The translations under genes and the position numbers were made by a program. DNA of 39,816 nt from Tardiphaga sp. (GTDB lineage: Bacteria; Pseudomonadota; Alphaproteobacteria; Rhizobiales; Xanthobacteraceae): NCBI GenBank assembly GCA_014377915.1, contig JACMOT010000310.1, positions 1-39,816 on the forward strand, written 5' to 3'. The notes beneath the pieces were generated by a model that did not search any database, had not been told where the DNA came from, and worked only from the letters and a program-made list of their open reading frames with translations. This document shows, one piece after another, positions 24,549 through 32,398 of the stretch. Positions within the stretch are counted from its first letter, which is position 1; the number at the start of each line of letters is the position of its first letter.

Positions 24549-25510
24549 GGCGTGGCCGCGTCGATCAGCGGCGGCTCGATCGCGCCGGCGCGCTCGGTGA
24601 TGACGGCATAGTGCTCGGGACGCCGGTGCGCGGCGAAATTGAACATCTTGTCCTTGCCCTGGCGACAGAGGTCGAGATCGATGTCCGCGACGATGACCTC
24701 ATCGGCGAGTGTCGTCGCTTCGGCAATAATTACGCCATTGGGATCGATCATGCAGGAACCGCCGATCAGGCCGGAGCCGTCCTCGTCGCCGGCCTTGGCC
24801 ACCGCGATCGCCCAGGTCGCATTCATGTAGGCGTTGGCCTGCGCGACCAGCCTGGAGTGGAAGGTGCGAAGCGAGGCGTCCTCAGTGCTGCCGCCATTGG
24901 GATCATAGGCCGCGGAATTGTAGCCGACGCAGACCAGCTCGACGCCCTGCATGCCCAAGACGCGCCAGGATTCCGGCCAGCGGCGGTCGTTGCAGATCAT
25001 CATGCCGACGACCGCGTCACGCCACTGGGACGACGCGCGAAAAGTCGGGAAGCCGAGATCACCATAGTCGAAATAGCGCTTTTCCAGCTGCTGGTAGCGC
25101 GCGCCCGCGCGGGGCTCGACCGAGCCCGGCAGATGCACCTTGCGATAGCGGCCGATAATCTCACCCTTGGTATCAACCAGGATCGAGCAGTTGAAACGCT
25201 TTCCTTCCGCCGTCATCTCGGCGTAACCGGCATAGAAACCGATACCGAGCGTACGGGCGCGATCGAACAGCGGTTGCACCTCGGCATTGGGCATCGCGCG
25301 TTCATAGAAATGATCGAGCGCTTCGCCCTCGAGCAACCAGCGCGGAAAGAAGGTGGTGAAGGCCAGTCCAGGAAACACCACGAGGCTGGCACCGCGCGCA
25401 GCCGCCGCCTCCAGCAACCCGATCATGCGGCCGAGCGTGTGCGCGCGTGAATCCGTCAGCTGGGTCGGCCCCATCTGGGCGGCGGCGGCGCGGAAAATAC
25501 GGGACAACAT
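24545..25510 (-). CDS. N-carbamoyl-D-amino-acid amidohydrolase-like protein lacking the catalytic Glu
   Basis: The protein is 321 residues. It matches the D-carbamoylase branch of the nitrilase superfamily closely: 'LAFTTFFPRW', 'RKVHLPGSVEP', 'QLEKRYFDYGDLGFP', 'ICNDRRWPESWRVLG' and 'NFAAHRRPEHYAV'. These enzymes hydrolyse N-carbamoyl-D-amino acids, the products of D-hydantoinase, to the free amino acid, CO2 and ammonia. The triad Lys (124) and Cys (173) are present. The motif that should read FPELA reads FPGLA, with Gly48 (codon GGA at 25367-25369 on the minus strand, one base from GAA) in place of the catalytic Glu. As written it should be inactive or altered. The start at 25510 (ATG) is preferred to TTG at 25519. 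First gene of the operon. Confidence 0.92.
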   Translation of the reverse strand: MLSRIFRAAAAQMGPTQLTDSRAHTLGRMIGLLEAAAARGASLVVFPGLAFTTFFPRWLLEGEALDHFYERAMPNAEVQPLFDRARTLGIGFYAGYAEMTAEGKRFNCSILVDTKGEIIGRYRKVHLPGSVEPRAGARYQQLEKRYFDYGDLGFPTFRASSQWRDAVVGMMICNDRRWPESWRVLGMQGVELVCVGYNSAAYDPNGGSTEDASLRTFHSRLVAQANAYMNATWAIAVAKAGDEDGSGLIGGSCMIDPNGVIIAEATTLADEVIVADIDLDLCRQGKDKMFNFAAHRRPEHYAVITERAGAIEPPLIDAATP

Positions 25511-25658
25511 TGCCTCCAATCTGGGCGACCTGCTGCTTCAAGAGGCGGGCATTGCCTCATCGAGAGCGCTGGATACGTGTGTGATTACAGGCAGATACGA
25601 AGCCAAATGCAATCGTCCGTGCTATGATATTTCGGCCCAGACAATAACCGGTGATGAT

Positions 25659-26570
25659 ATGAACCTGCGCCAACTGGAAATCCTGCGAGCGGTCATCCGC
25701 CACCGCACCACGGTCGCGGCCGCTGACGAACTGGCGCTGTCGCAACCGGCGATCAGCAATGCGCTGAAGGCGATGGAGTCGCAGACGGGATTTGCCCTGT
25801 TCGAACGCGTCAACAACCGGCTGGTGCCGACCGCCGAGGCGCTGTCGCTGTACAAGGAGAGCGACGCCATCTTCGCGCTGCATGCGAAGCTGGAAAACCG
25901 CGTACGCGATTTTCGCGAGGCGCATTCGGCACGGCTGTCGATCGTGGCGACGCCACCGCTCGCCTCCGGCATCATCTCGCCGGCACTGTCCAGATTTCTG
26001 GGTCGCCGGCCGCGGACGCGGGTGTCGTTCGACGTGCGGCGTTATGAGGGGATCATCGACGGCGTGTTGAGCGGCACCGCGGAGCTTGGCTTCGCGCTCG
26101 GCCTGTCGCAGCACGCTGGCATCGCCCGAGAAGTGCTGCACACCGGCGAGATGGTCTGCGTGCTGCCGCCCGATCATCCGCTGATCGACCGGCCGCTGAT
26201 TTCCGCCGCCGACCTCACCGGCCTGCCCTTCATCGGGCTGGAGCGCGGCACGCGGCTGGGCGATGCGGTGCGCGAAAATTTCGCGAGCGCCGACGTGCCA
26301 TTCCGGCCGACCGTCGAAGTACGCTACTGCAATACGGCCTGCATGCTGGCCGCCGCCGGCGTTGGCGCCGCGGTGGTCGACCCGATGTCGGCGCGCCAGC
26401 ATGGCGGACAGGCCCTCGTCGTGAGGCCGTTCACGCCGAAAATTCCGTCGGTGGCCTATGTGCTGTGGGCGGAAGAGGCGCCGCTGTCGCGGCTGGCCAA
26501 AGCGTTTCTGGAGGAAGTGCGGCAAGCGAGCCAGACCGATCCCACCGCGCCGCAGGTGGCGACGTTGTAA
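25659..26570 (+). CDS. LysR-family transcriptional regulator
   Basis: The protein is 303 residues. The N-terminal helix-turn-helix (residues about 3-62) reads 'LRQLEILRAVIRHRTTVAAA' then 'LALSQPAISNALKAMESQTG' and 'LFERVNNRLVPTAEA', a textbook LysR domain. The remainder is the two-lobed inducer domain. It is divergent from the carbamoylase-led operon, with 148 bases between the two ATGs, so it likely controls that operon and possibly itself. A TATGAT sequence at 25623-25628, 31 bases before the ATG, could be its -10 box. The longer upstream frame to 25353 runs antisense through the carbamoylase gene and is not coding. Confidence 0.93.
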   Translation: MNLRQLEILRAVIRHRTTVAAADELALSQPAISNALKAMESQTGFALFERVNNRLVPTAEALSLYKESDAIFALHAKLENRVRDFREAHSARLSIVATPPLASGIISPALSRFLGRRPRTRVSFDVRRYEGIIDGVLSGTAELGFALGLSQHAGIAREVLHTGEMVCVLPPDHPLIDRPLISAADLTGLPFIGLERGTRLGDAVRENFASADVPFRPTVEVRYCNTACMLAAAGVGAAVVDPMSARQHGGQALVVRPFTPKIPSVAYVLWAEEAPLSRLAKAFLEEVRQASQTDPTAPQVATL

Positions 26571-26617
26571 AGCGACAGCGTTAACTTAGCCAACGTCTGA
26601 TATCACACGCCGGCCGT

Positions 26618-26752
26618 GCGCCCCCTTCTCCCCGTTGGGGAGAGGGCTGGGGTGAGGGGCACTGGACTATCGACGGCGCTCAGCCCCCTCACCCGACCGG
26701 GCTTCGCTGCGCTACGCCCGGTCGACCTCTCCCCAATGGGGAGAGGTGAAGG
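26618..26752. repeat. Triple-hairpin intergenic repeat (CTCCCC/GGGGAG type)
   Basis: Three hairpins lie in a row: TCTCCCC-GTT-GGGGAGA (26627-26643), GACCGGGC/GCCCGGTC with a 13-base loop (26695-26723), and ACCTCTCCCC-AAT-GGGGAGAGGT (26725-26747). This is a well-known type of dispersed repeat in Bradyrhizobiaceae and other rhizobia. It sits between two convergent genes (LysR and the AapP-like ATPase), where it may act as a two-way transcription terminator even though no T-run is evident. Confidence 0.8.
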
Positions 26753-26786
26753 ATCCGCGTCTCGACTATTGGCAAGCAAGTCGATG

Positions 26787-27527
26787 CTATCGGAGTATCT
26801 GCCCGAGAAACAGCTTGGTGCGGGCGTGCCGCGGATGATCGAAAAATTCGCCGGGTGTATTGGTCTCGATGATCTGGCCGGCATCCATGAACAGCACCCG
26901 GCTGGCGACTTCCTTGGCAAATCCCATCTCGTGGGTCACTACCAGCATGGTCATGCCCTCATCGGCGAGATCGACCATGGTCTCGAGCACCTCCTTGACC
27001 ATTTCCGGATCGAGTGCGGAGGTCGGCTCGTCGAACAGCATCACCTTCGGATTCATGGTCAGCGCGCGGGCGATGGCGACGCGCTGCTGCTGGCCGCCGG
27101 AAATCTGGCCCGGAAATTTATTGGCCTTGTCCGGAATCCGCACCCGTTCGAGATATTTCATCGCCGCGGCTTCGGCGTCCTTCTTCGGCATGTTGCGCAC
27201 CCAGATCGGCGCCAGCGTGCAATTCTCCAGCACCGTCAGATGCGGAAACAGGTTGAAACTCTGGAACACCATGCCGACCTCGCGTCGGACGTCATCGACG
27301 CGGCGCAGATTCGGACCGAGCTCGATGCCATCGACATTGATGTGGCCTTCCTGAAACTCCTCCAGCGCGTTGATGCAGCGGATCAGCGTCGATTTGCCGG
27401 AGCCGGACGGGCCGCAGATCACGATGCGTTCGCCGCGGCCGACCGTGAGATCGATATCGCGCAGCACGTGGAAATCGCCAAACCACTTGTTCAGGCCGGC
27501 GATGGTGACGATCGGATCAGCTTTCAT
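26787..27527 (-). CDS. Orphan amino acid ABC ATPase, AapP/BztD-like
   Basis: The protein is 246 residues with an intact nucleotide-binding domain: Walker [10 protein letters not shown], '[20 protein letters not shown]', signature ISGGQQQR (Ile in place of Leu), '[12 protein letters not shown]' and 'VVTHEMGFA'. The segment '[14 protein letters not shown]' is characteristic of AapP/BztD, the ATPase of the general L-amino acid importer, yet no AapJ, AapQ or AapM gene is nearby. The start at 27527 has GGGGAC upstream. The longer frame to 27635 has no ribosome binding site. It is divergent from allA, and a second ATPase is found at 32395 in the neighbouring importer, so this one may be a spare or may serve permeases elsewhere. 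Confidence 0.92.
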   Translation of the reverse strand: MKADPIVTIAGLNKWFGDFHVLRDIDLTVGRGERIVICGPSGSGKSTLIRCINALEEFQEGHINVDGIELGPNLRRVDDVRREVGMVFQSFNLFPHLTVLENCTLAPIWVRNMPKKDAEAAAMKYLERVRIPDKANKFPGQISGGQQQRVAIARALTMNPKVMLFDEPTSALDPEMVKEVLETMVDLADEGMTMLVVTHEMGFAKEVASRVLFMDAGQIIETNTPGEFFDHPRHARTKLFLGQILR

Positions 27528-27613
27528 GTCCCCATGAGTACCGCGCCGGGGTGATGCACACAACGTCCAATCCGGACCGGAAGAAGACACCGCCGCACGC
27601 GGATGACCATCGA

Positions 27614-27635
27614 TTGCCAAAATTTTTCTCGGCAA
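27614..27635. promoter_or_regulatory. Candidate operator between the AapP-like gene and allA
   Basis: TTGCC and GGCAA form an inverted repeat separated by a 12-base AT-rich spacer, within the 201-base gap between divergent genes. A TTGACG sequence that could be a -35 box for the allA transcript begins ten bases further on (27646-27651). The arrangement is that of a typical regulator site upstream of a promoter. Which regulator would bind is unknown. The nearby LysR protein is one possibility. Confidence 0.35.
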
Positions 27636-27728
27636 ACGTCCATTTTTGACGCAGGTTTAAAGCGGCCCATCCTTGACCGACGGGCGGCGGGGCCTCAGTG
27701 GTGAAGCCCGCAATATCGAGCACATGAA

Positions 27729-28235
27729 ATGTCGATCGTCGAAGCCGTCCGTTTTACCCTAGCGCCCGAGCCGCTATCGCCGATCGCTTTCGCGGCCTAT
27801 GGCGACGTCGCGCAGCGACCGATCGATGCGCGCCGACGTTACCTGCCCGTATCGGCCGAGCGCAGCCAGGATGCCGCGACACCGGTGATGTGGATCAGCG
27901 CCGCGGCGCGCAGCGGCGCCCTGCCGATGCAATTGACGACGCTGGAGCGCCACCCGTTCTCGGCCCAGACCTTCGTCCCGCTCGGCGCCGAAAATTATCT
28001 GGCGATCGTTTGCGGTGCGGCGCCGGACGGCTCGCCCGACCTCGCGACGCTGCGCTGCTTTGTCGCCGGCGCCCATCAGGCGGTCACCTTTGCGCGCAAT
28101 GTCTGGCATCATCCGATGACCGTATTGGGACCTGCGATGGAATTCGTGGTGGCAATGAATACCACCGGCCGCGACGATGACGACGTGTTCGTGAGCCTCG
28201 ATGCCGAGGTACATGTCATCCTGCCAAACGAATAG
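27729..28235 (+). CDS. allA: Ureidoglycolate lyase family protein (AllA)
   Basis: The protein is 168 residues, the normal length. It shows the family motifs 'LERHPFSAQTFVPLG' (72-86), 'NYLAIV' (89-94), 'NVWHHPMTVLG' (124-134) and 'EFVVAMN' (138-144), the hallmarks of ureidoglycolate lyase (cupin-like fold). The enzyme splits ureidoglycolate into glyoxylate and urea in the last step of allantoin breakdown. It is the first gene of a plus-strand operon and is followed after 10 bases by the PuuE-type allantoinase, which supports a ureide pathway. The gene for the intermediate step (allantoate amidohydrolase or allantoicase) is not in the window. A related ureido acid could be the true substrate. 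Confidence 0.9.
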   Translation: MSIVEAVRFTLAPEPLSPIAFAAYGDVAQRPIDARRRYLPVSAERSQDAATPVMWISAAARSGALPMQLTTLERHPFSAQTFVPLGAENYLAIVCGAAPDGSPDLATLRCFVAGAHQAVTFARNVWHHPMTVLGPAMEFVVAMNTTGRDDDDVFVSLDAEVHVILPNE

Positions 28236-28245
28236 AGCCGCGCCG

Positions 28246-29160
28246 ATGCCTGCCCATGACGAACACCTCGCACGCGACTTTGTCGGCTACGGCCGCACAC
28301 CGCCGCATCCGCAATGGCCGGGCGAGGCGCGAATCGCACTGAACTTCTGCATCAATTATGAGGAAGGCTCCGAGCCATCCTTTGCCGATGGCGACAATTT
28401 CACCGAGACCGCGCTGACCGAGGGCGGCGCCGGCGGCTTCGACAGCCGCGATCTGGCCGCCGAATCGATGTTCGAATATGGCAGCCGGATCGGCTTCTGG
28501 CGGGTGCTGCGTATGCTGTCGGAGCGCGGCATGACCGCCACGGTGATGGGCTGCGCGCTGGCGCTGGAACGCAATGACGAGGCCTGCGCTGCGATCCGCG
28601 AACTCGATTACGATGTCTGCGCGCATGGCTGGCGCTGGGAGCGCCATCAACTGCTCAGCGAGACCGACGAGCGCGAACGCATCCGCGGGACCATCGAGAG
28701 CCTGACGCGGACCATTGGCGCGCGGCCGCTCGGCTGGTACTGCCGCTACGGGCCCAGCCTCAACACCCGCCGCCTCGTCGTCGAGGAAGGCGGCTTTCTG
28801 TACGATTCCGACGCTTATAATGACGAGTTGCCGTACTGGACCAAAGTGCTGGGCCGACCGCATCTCGTGGTGCCGTATGGCCTCGCCAACAACGACGCCA
28901 AGTTCAGCCGCGGCGCGATGGCCACCGCCGACGACTTCTTTCATTATCTGCGCGATGCCTTCGACCTGCTCTATGCCGAAGGCGCCATTGCGCCGAAGAT
29001 GATGTCGGTCGGGCTGCACACCCGCATCATCGGCCATCCCGGCCGCGCGATGGGACTACGGCGCTTCCTCGACCATGTCGCCCAGCATTCCAACGTGTGG
29101 GTCTGCCGCCGCGGCGATATCGCCCGGCACTGGCAGGCCACTCACCCCGCCCCGCTCTGA
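28246..29160 (+). CDS. puuE: Allantoinase of the PuuE type (polysaccharide deacetylase fold)
   Basis: The protein is 304 residues. It follows the known PuuE pattern closely: 'RDFVGYGRTPPHPQWPG' at the N-terminus, 'NYEEGSEPS' (37-45) where true deacetylases have an Asp pair, 'FEYGSRIGFWR', 'DVCAHGWRW', 'GGFLYDSDAYNDELPYW', 'APKMMSVGLHTRIIGHPGR' and a C-terminal 'DIARHW'. PuuE opens the hydantoin ring of allantoin to allantoate and is described as metal-independent, which fits the missing Asp. The start at 28246 begins the conserved N-terminus. An upstream frame start at 28201 lies within allA. It differs clearly from its distant relative at 21190-22086, which keeps the Asp/His metal residues. 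The acceptance of substrates other than allantoin is possible. Confidence 0.9.
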   Translation: MPAHDEHLARDFVGYGRTPPHPQWPGEARIALNFCINYEEGSEPSFADGDNFTETALTEGGAGGFDSRDLAAESMFEYGSRIGFWRVLRMLSERGMTATVMGCALALERNDEACAAIRELDYDVCAHGWRWERHQLLSETDERERIRGTIESLTRTIGARPLGWYCRYGPSLNTRRLVVEEGGFLYDSDAYNDELPYWTKVLGRPHLVVPYGLANNDAKFSRGAMATADDFFHYLRDAFDLLYAEGAIAPKMMSVGLHTRIIGHPGRAMGLRRFLDHVAQHSNVWVCRRGDIARHWQATHPAPL

Positions 29161-29187
29161 TCATTGCCCAGCCCGAAAGGACACGAC

Positions 29188-30045
29188 ATGAAACTGAAAT
29201 CCACGCTGCTTGCGCTGCTATTGTCAGCCACCGGCGCGACCGGCATCGCCATCGCGCAGGAAGCTGACCATCCCTCGGACAAGCCGCTGGTGGTCGCCTC
29301 CGACTTCGGCGTGGCGCCCTGGATGGTGCGCGGCGCCAATGGCCCGGAGGGCTTTGGCGCCGATCTGATCAACGAGATCGGCAAGGACCTCGGCCGTCCC
29401 AAGGTCGAGATCGTCGACATCAACTTTTCCGGGCTGTTCGCGGCTTTGTTCGCCAAGCGCGCTGAATTCCTCGTCAACCCGCTGAACCTCACCGCCGAGC
29501 GTGCCGACCGCATGCTTTATACCGAGCCGCTGTTTTCCACCGGCAACGGCTTTCTGGTTCGCGCCGCCGACGAGATGAAGAGCTTCGAGGACCTCAAGGG
29601 CAAGGCGGTCGCCGTCAACCGCGGCACCATCTCCGACACCTGGGCGACGGCCAACGCCGAGAAATACGGCTTTGAAGTGCAGCGCTATGACGTGTTTCCC
29701 GACACCGTGCAGGCGAGCCTGACCCGCCGTGCCTTTGCCGCGCTCAACGAGATCCCGACCACCGTGTTCGCCGCCAGCCAGAACAAGGCGATCAAGGTCG
29801 GCTTCAAGGATTTCAACGGCCGCAACTTTGCCTATGCGTTCCGGCTCGAAGACACCGAATATCGCAACAAGGTGGAGAACGTCATCGAGTGCATGAAGCT
29901 CGATGGGCGGCTGCGCAAGCTGCACGAAAAGTGGTACGGCGCCGCTCCCGATGCCGGCTCGGCCATCGACACGGTCTATTTCGGCTACGGTCCTGCCGGA
30001 TTCAAGGGATTCGAGCCGACCGCGCATATTCCGACGTGCAAGTAG
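29188..30045 (+). CDS. ABC importer periplasmic binding protein, polar amino acid type (SBP_bac_3)
   Basis: The protein is 285 residues with a signal peptide at 1-23 (ending GIAIA). SBP_bac_3 features: 'GFGADLINEIGKDLGRPKVEIV', 'NFSGLFAALFAKRAEFLVNPLNLTAERADRMLYTEP' (the ligand-contact region, residues about 85-120) and a 'GRLRKLHEKWYG' end. The typical 'FDPPPF' start of the mature domain is replaced by 'ASDFGVAPWMVRGANG', so the ligand pocket differs from standard amino acid binders. The start at 29188 has GAAAGG upstream. It lies 27 bases after puuE and is separated from its permeases by a palindromic repeat. A ureide or amino acid-like ligand is likely by context. Confidence 0.92.
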   Translation: MKLKSTLLALLLSATGATGIAIAQEADHPSDKPLVVASDFGVAPWMVRGANGPEGFGADLINEIGKDLGRPKVEIVDINFSGLFAALFAKRAEFLVNPLNLTAERADRMLYTEPLFSTGNGFLVRAADEMKSFEDLKGKAVAVNRGTISDTWATANAEKYGFEVQRYDVFPDTVQASLTRRAFAALNEIPTTVFAASQNKAIKVGFKDFNGRNFAYAFRLEDTEYRNKVENVIECMKLDGRLRKLHEKWYGAAPDAGSAIDTVYFGYGPAGFKGFEPTAHIPTCK

Positions 30046-30080
30046 CCAGCCCGTATTGTTTGCACTGACCTGCGAGTTTG

Positions 30081-30172
30081 TCATTGCGAGGAGCGAAGCG
30101 ACGCGACAATCCAGAGAGCCACAAGCTCGGCAAGACTGGATTGCGTCGTCGCAAGGGCTCCTCGCAATGACG
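30081..30172. repeat. Palindromic intergenic repeat (REP-like), standard copy
   Basis: TCATTGCGAGGAGC and GCTCCTCGCAATGA form perfect outer arms, and CAATCCAG pairs with CTGGATTG inside. The right half is almost identical to that of the element at 14298-14421. It fills the 191-base gap between the binding-protein gene and the first permease gene, the same relative position as the other copy in an unrelated transport operon. Confidence 0.88.
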
Positions 30173-30236
30173 GCAGGGGTGTCAGGTGCAGCCAACATTT
30201 ATCCTGGCGGGGCTTGACCCGGCTAGCGGAGACCCG

Positions 30237-30908
30237 ATGGACCGGATCATCGAATACTACTTCAACGCCGAGGTGCTCGCGCTCGCCTTTCCGCAGGTGC
30301 TCGCGGGATTTCGCACCACCGTGATCGTTTCGCTGCTGGTGATTGCCTGCGGCACGCTGTTCGGACTGGCGCTGGCACTGCTGCGCGCCGCCAGCATCCG
30401 CGTCGTCAATTTCTTCATCACCATCTATGTCGACATCTTCCGCACGCTGCCTCAGCTCGTCGTCATCATCTTCATCTATTTCGGCCTGCCCTATCTCGAT
30501 CTCACGATGTCGCCCTTCGTCACCACCGTGCTGGCGCTCGGCCTGGTGCTGTCGGCGTTCTCGACCGAGATCTTCTGGTCCGCGATCATGGTGCTGCCGC
30601 GCGGACAATGGGACGCCGCCGCCGCGCTCGGCTTCAGCCGCGCCCGCACCCTGCTGACCATCATCCTGCCGCAGGCGATCCGGCTGGCGATCCCGCTGCT
30701 GACCAACCGCGCGATCTCGATCAGCAAGGGCACCGCGCTCGGCACCGCGGTGTCGCTGCCGGAAACGCTCGGCCAGGCGCAGAGCGTGATGGCGCTGGTC
30801 GCCAACCCCTCGCCGCTGACGCTGGCGGCGGCGTTCTATCTCACCTTCTTCCTGCCGCTGGTGCTGGCCAGCCGGTGGATCGAATTCCGCTATAGCCGGG
30901 GTCGCTGA
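30237..30908 (+). CDS. ABC importer permease 1, polar amino acid type
   Basis: The protein is 223 residues with about five membrane spans. The entry span 'TTVIVSLLVIACGTLFGLALALL' and the coupling motif 'DAAAALGFSRARTLLTIILPQAIR' (residues about 123-147) are those of HisM/HisQ-type permeases. 'DIFRTLPQLVVIIFIYFGLP' is the usual loop with Arg-Thr-Leu-Pro. The start at 30237 has GGAG about 6 bases before it. The longer frame to 30186 begins just after the repeat and lacks a ribosome binding site. It is followed after 5 bases by a second, similar permease, and the two probably form a heterodimer. Confidence 0.92.
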   Translation: MDRIIEYYFNAEVLALAFPQVLAGFRTTVIVSLLVIACGTLFGLALALLRAASIRVVNFFITIYVDIFRTLPQLVVIIFIYFGLPYLDLTMSPFVTTVLALGLVLSAFSTEIFWSAIMVLPRGQWDAAAALGFSRARTLLTIILPQAIRLAIPLLTNRAISISKGTALGTAVSLPETLGQAQSVMALVANPSPLTLAAAFYLTFFLPLVLASRWIEFRYSRGR

Positions 30909-30913
30909 GCATC

Positions 30914-31585
30914 ATGGAATTGCTGCTCGAGAATTTCGCCAACTGGGATTCGCTGCTGCGGATCTACCCGCTGCTGCTGCAGGGGCTGATCTATACGATC
31001 TGGCTGTCGGCCGTGGCCCTGCCGCTCGGCATCGGGCTCGGCCTCGCCATCGCCGTGATCTACAGCTTCCGGAACCGCTGGGTGAACTTCGCGCTGCTGG
31101 TCTATATCGACCTGTTCCGGTCGTTTCCGGTGGTGGTGCTGCTGATCCTGATCTTCTACGGCATGCCGTTTCTGGGGCTTACCCTCAATGGCTTCACCGC
31201 GGCGGTGCTGGCGATCGTGCTGAACAATTCCGGCTATTATGGCGAGATCTTTCGCGCCGGCATCCTGTCGGTGCCGGCCGGCCAGACCGACGCCGCGCGC
31301 GCGCTCGGCTTCAAGCCACTGCATGTGGCGCTTCACATCATCCTGCCGCAGGCGATCCGCAACGTGCTGGCGCCGCTCGCCAGCAATTCGCTGGAGCTGG
31401 TGAAGACGACGCCGATCGCAGCTCTGGTCGCGCTGCCCGAACTGCTTCGCTCGGCGCGGGTAGCGCAGGAGCAGACCTATAATCCGACGCCGCTGATGGC
31501 CGCCGCCGTGATCTTCTTTGTCATGCTGTACCCGTTCGCGCGCTGGGTGGCACGGCTGGAGCGACAAGCCCTGAAGGTCAGATAG
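30914..31585 (+). CDS. ABC importer permease 2, polar amino acid type
   Basis: The protein is 223 residues, the same length and layout as the preceding permease. It has a first span near 20-42, 'DLFRSFPVVVLLILIFYGMP' in the second loop, and the coupling motif 'DAARALGFKPLHVALHIILPQAIR' near residues 122-146, so both are members of the HisM/GlnP family. It lies 5 bases after permease 1 and 36 bases before the SDR gene. With the 29188 binding protein and the 32395 ATPase it completes the importer. Confidence 0.93.
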   Translation: MELLLENFANWDSLLRIYPLLLQGLIYTIWLSAVALPLGIGLGLAIAVIYSFRNRWVNFALLVYIDLFRSFPVVVLLILIFYGMPFLGLTLNGFTAAVLAIVLNNSGYYGEIFRAGILSVPAGQTDAARALGFKPLHVALHIILPQAIRNVLAPLASNSLELVKTTPIAALVALPELLRSARVAQEQTYNPTPLMAAAVIFFVMLYPFARWVARLERQALKVR

Positions 31586-31621
31586 CATGACCGCCCTATT
31601 CACCGGCAGCGGAGAACACCA

Positions 31622-32398
31622 ATGACCGGACGCCTGGCTAATAAATCCATCCTCATCACCGGCGCCTCGTCCGGCATCGGCCGTGCCATCGCGCGCCGCT
31701 TCGCCGCCGAGGGCGCGCGGCTGATGCTCGCCGATCTGACGCCCGAGGTGCGCGAGGGCGGGATACCGACGCTGGAGCTGCTGCGCGCCGAGGGGCACGA
31801 CGTCGCCTTCGTCCAGATCGACGTCGCCTCCGAGGACGATACGGAACGCGCGGTGCGGCAGACCGTCGATGCGTTCGGCCGGCTCGACGTGCTGGTCAAC
31901 GATGCCGCGATCGGCACCGGCAAGCGGCTGACCGACACCAGCCTCCAGGAATGGGAGCGTACGATGGCGGTCAACCTCACCGGCGTGTTCCTGATGTCGC
32001 GCGCCGCCGCGCGGCAGATGCTGACGCAGGAGGTGCGGAACGAGGCGCGCGGCCGCATCGTCAACATCTCGTCGCAGCACGGCATGATCGCCTGCCCGGA
32101 GGACATCGCCTATGGCACCTCGAAAGCCGGCGTCGTCTACATGACGCGACAGATCGCGGCGGACTATGCCGGGGACTACATCATCTGCAACGCGGTGGCG
32201 CCGGGCAAGATCATCACCGGCAAGCCCGGCCGTGCCAACGAGCCGCGCTGGATGGAATATTCGCAGCGCCGCACGCCGATGCCGCGGCTCGGACGCCCCG
32301 ACGACGTCGCCAACGCCGCGCTGTTTCTGGCCTCCGACGAGGCAACCTTCATGACAGGCGAGAACCTGCTGGTCGATGGCGGATGGATGGCGGCATGA
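31622..32398 (+). CDS. Short-chain dehydrogenase/reductase embedded in the transport operon
   Basis: The protein is 258 residues. TGASSGIG (residues 14-21) is the cofactor motif, and Asp38 after strand 2 favours NAD. 'NDAA' replaces the usual NNAG, Ser142-Ser143 lie in the 'NISSQHG' segment and Tyr156/Lys160 form the YGTSK motif. The C-terminus '[15 protein letters not shown]' is standard. Relatives oxidise sugars, hydroxy acids or cyclic alcohols. GGAGAA lies 7 bases before the start, and the stop overlaps the ATPase start (ATGA at 32395-32398). An enzyme sandwiched between permeases and ATPase suggests that it acts on the imported compound or its product. Confidence 0.92.
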   Translation: MTGRLANKSILITGASSGIGRAIARRFAAEGARLMLADLTPEVREGGIPTLELLRAEGHDVAFVQIDVASEDDTERAVRQTVDAFGRLDVLVNDAAIGTGKRLTDTSLQEWERTMAVNLTGVFLMSRAAARQMLTQEVRNEARGRIVNISSQHGMIACPEDIAYGTSKAGVVYMTRQIAADYAGDYIICNAVAPGKIITGKPGRANEPRWMEYSQRRTPMPRLGRPDDVANAALFLASDEATFMTGENLLVDGGWMAA

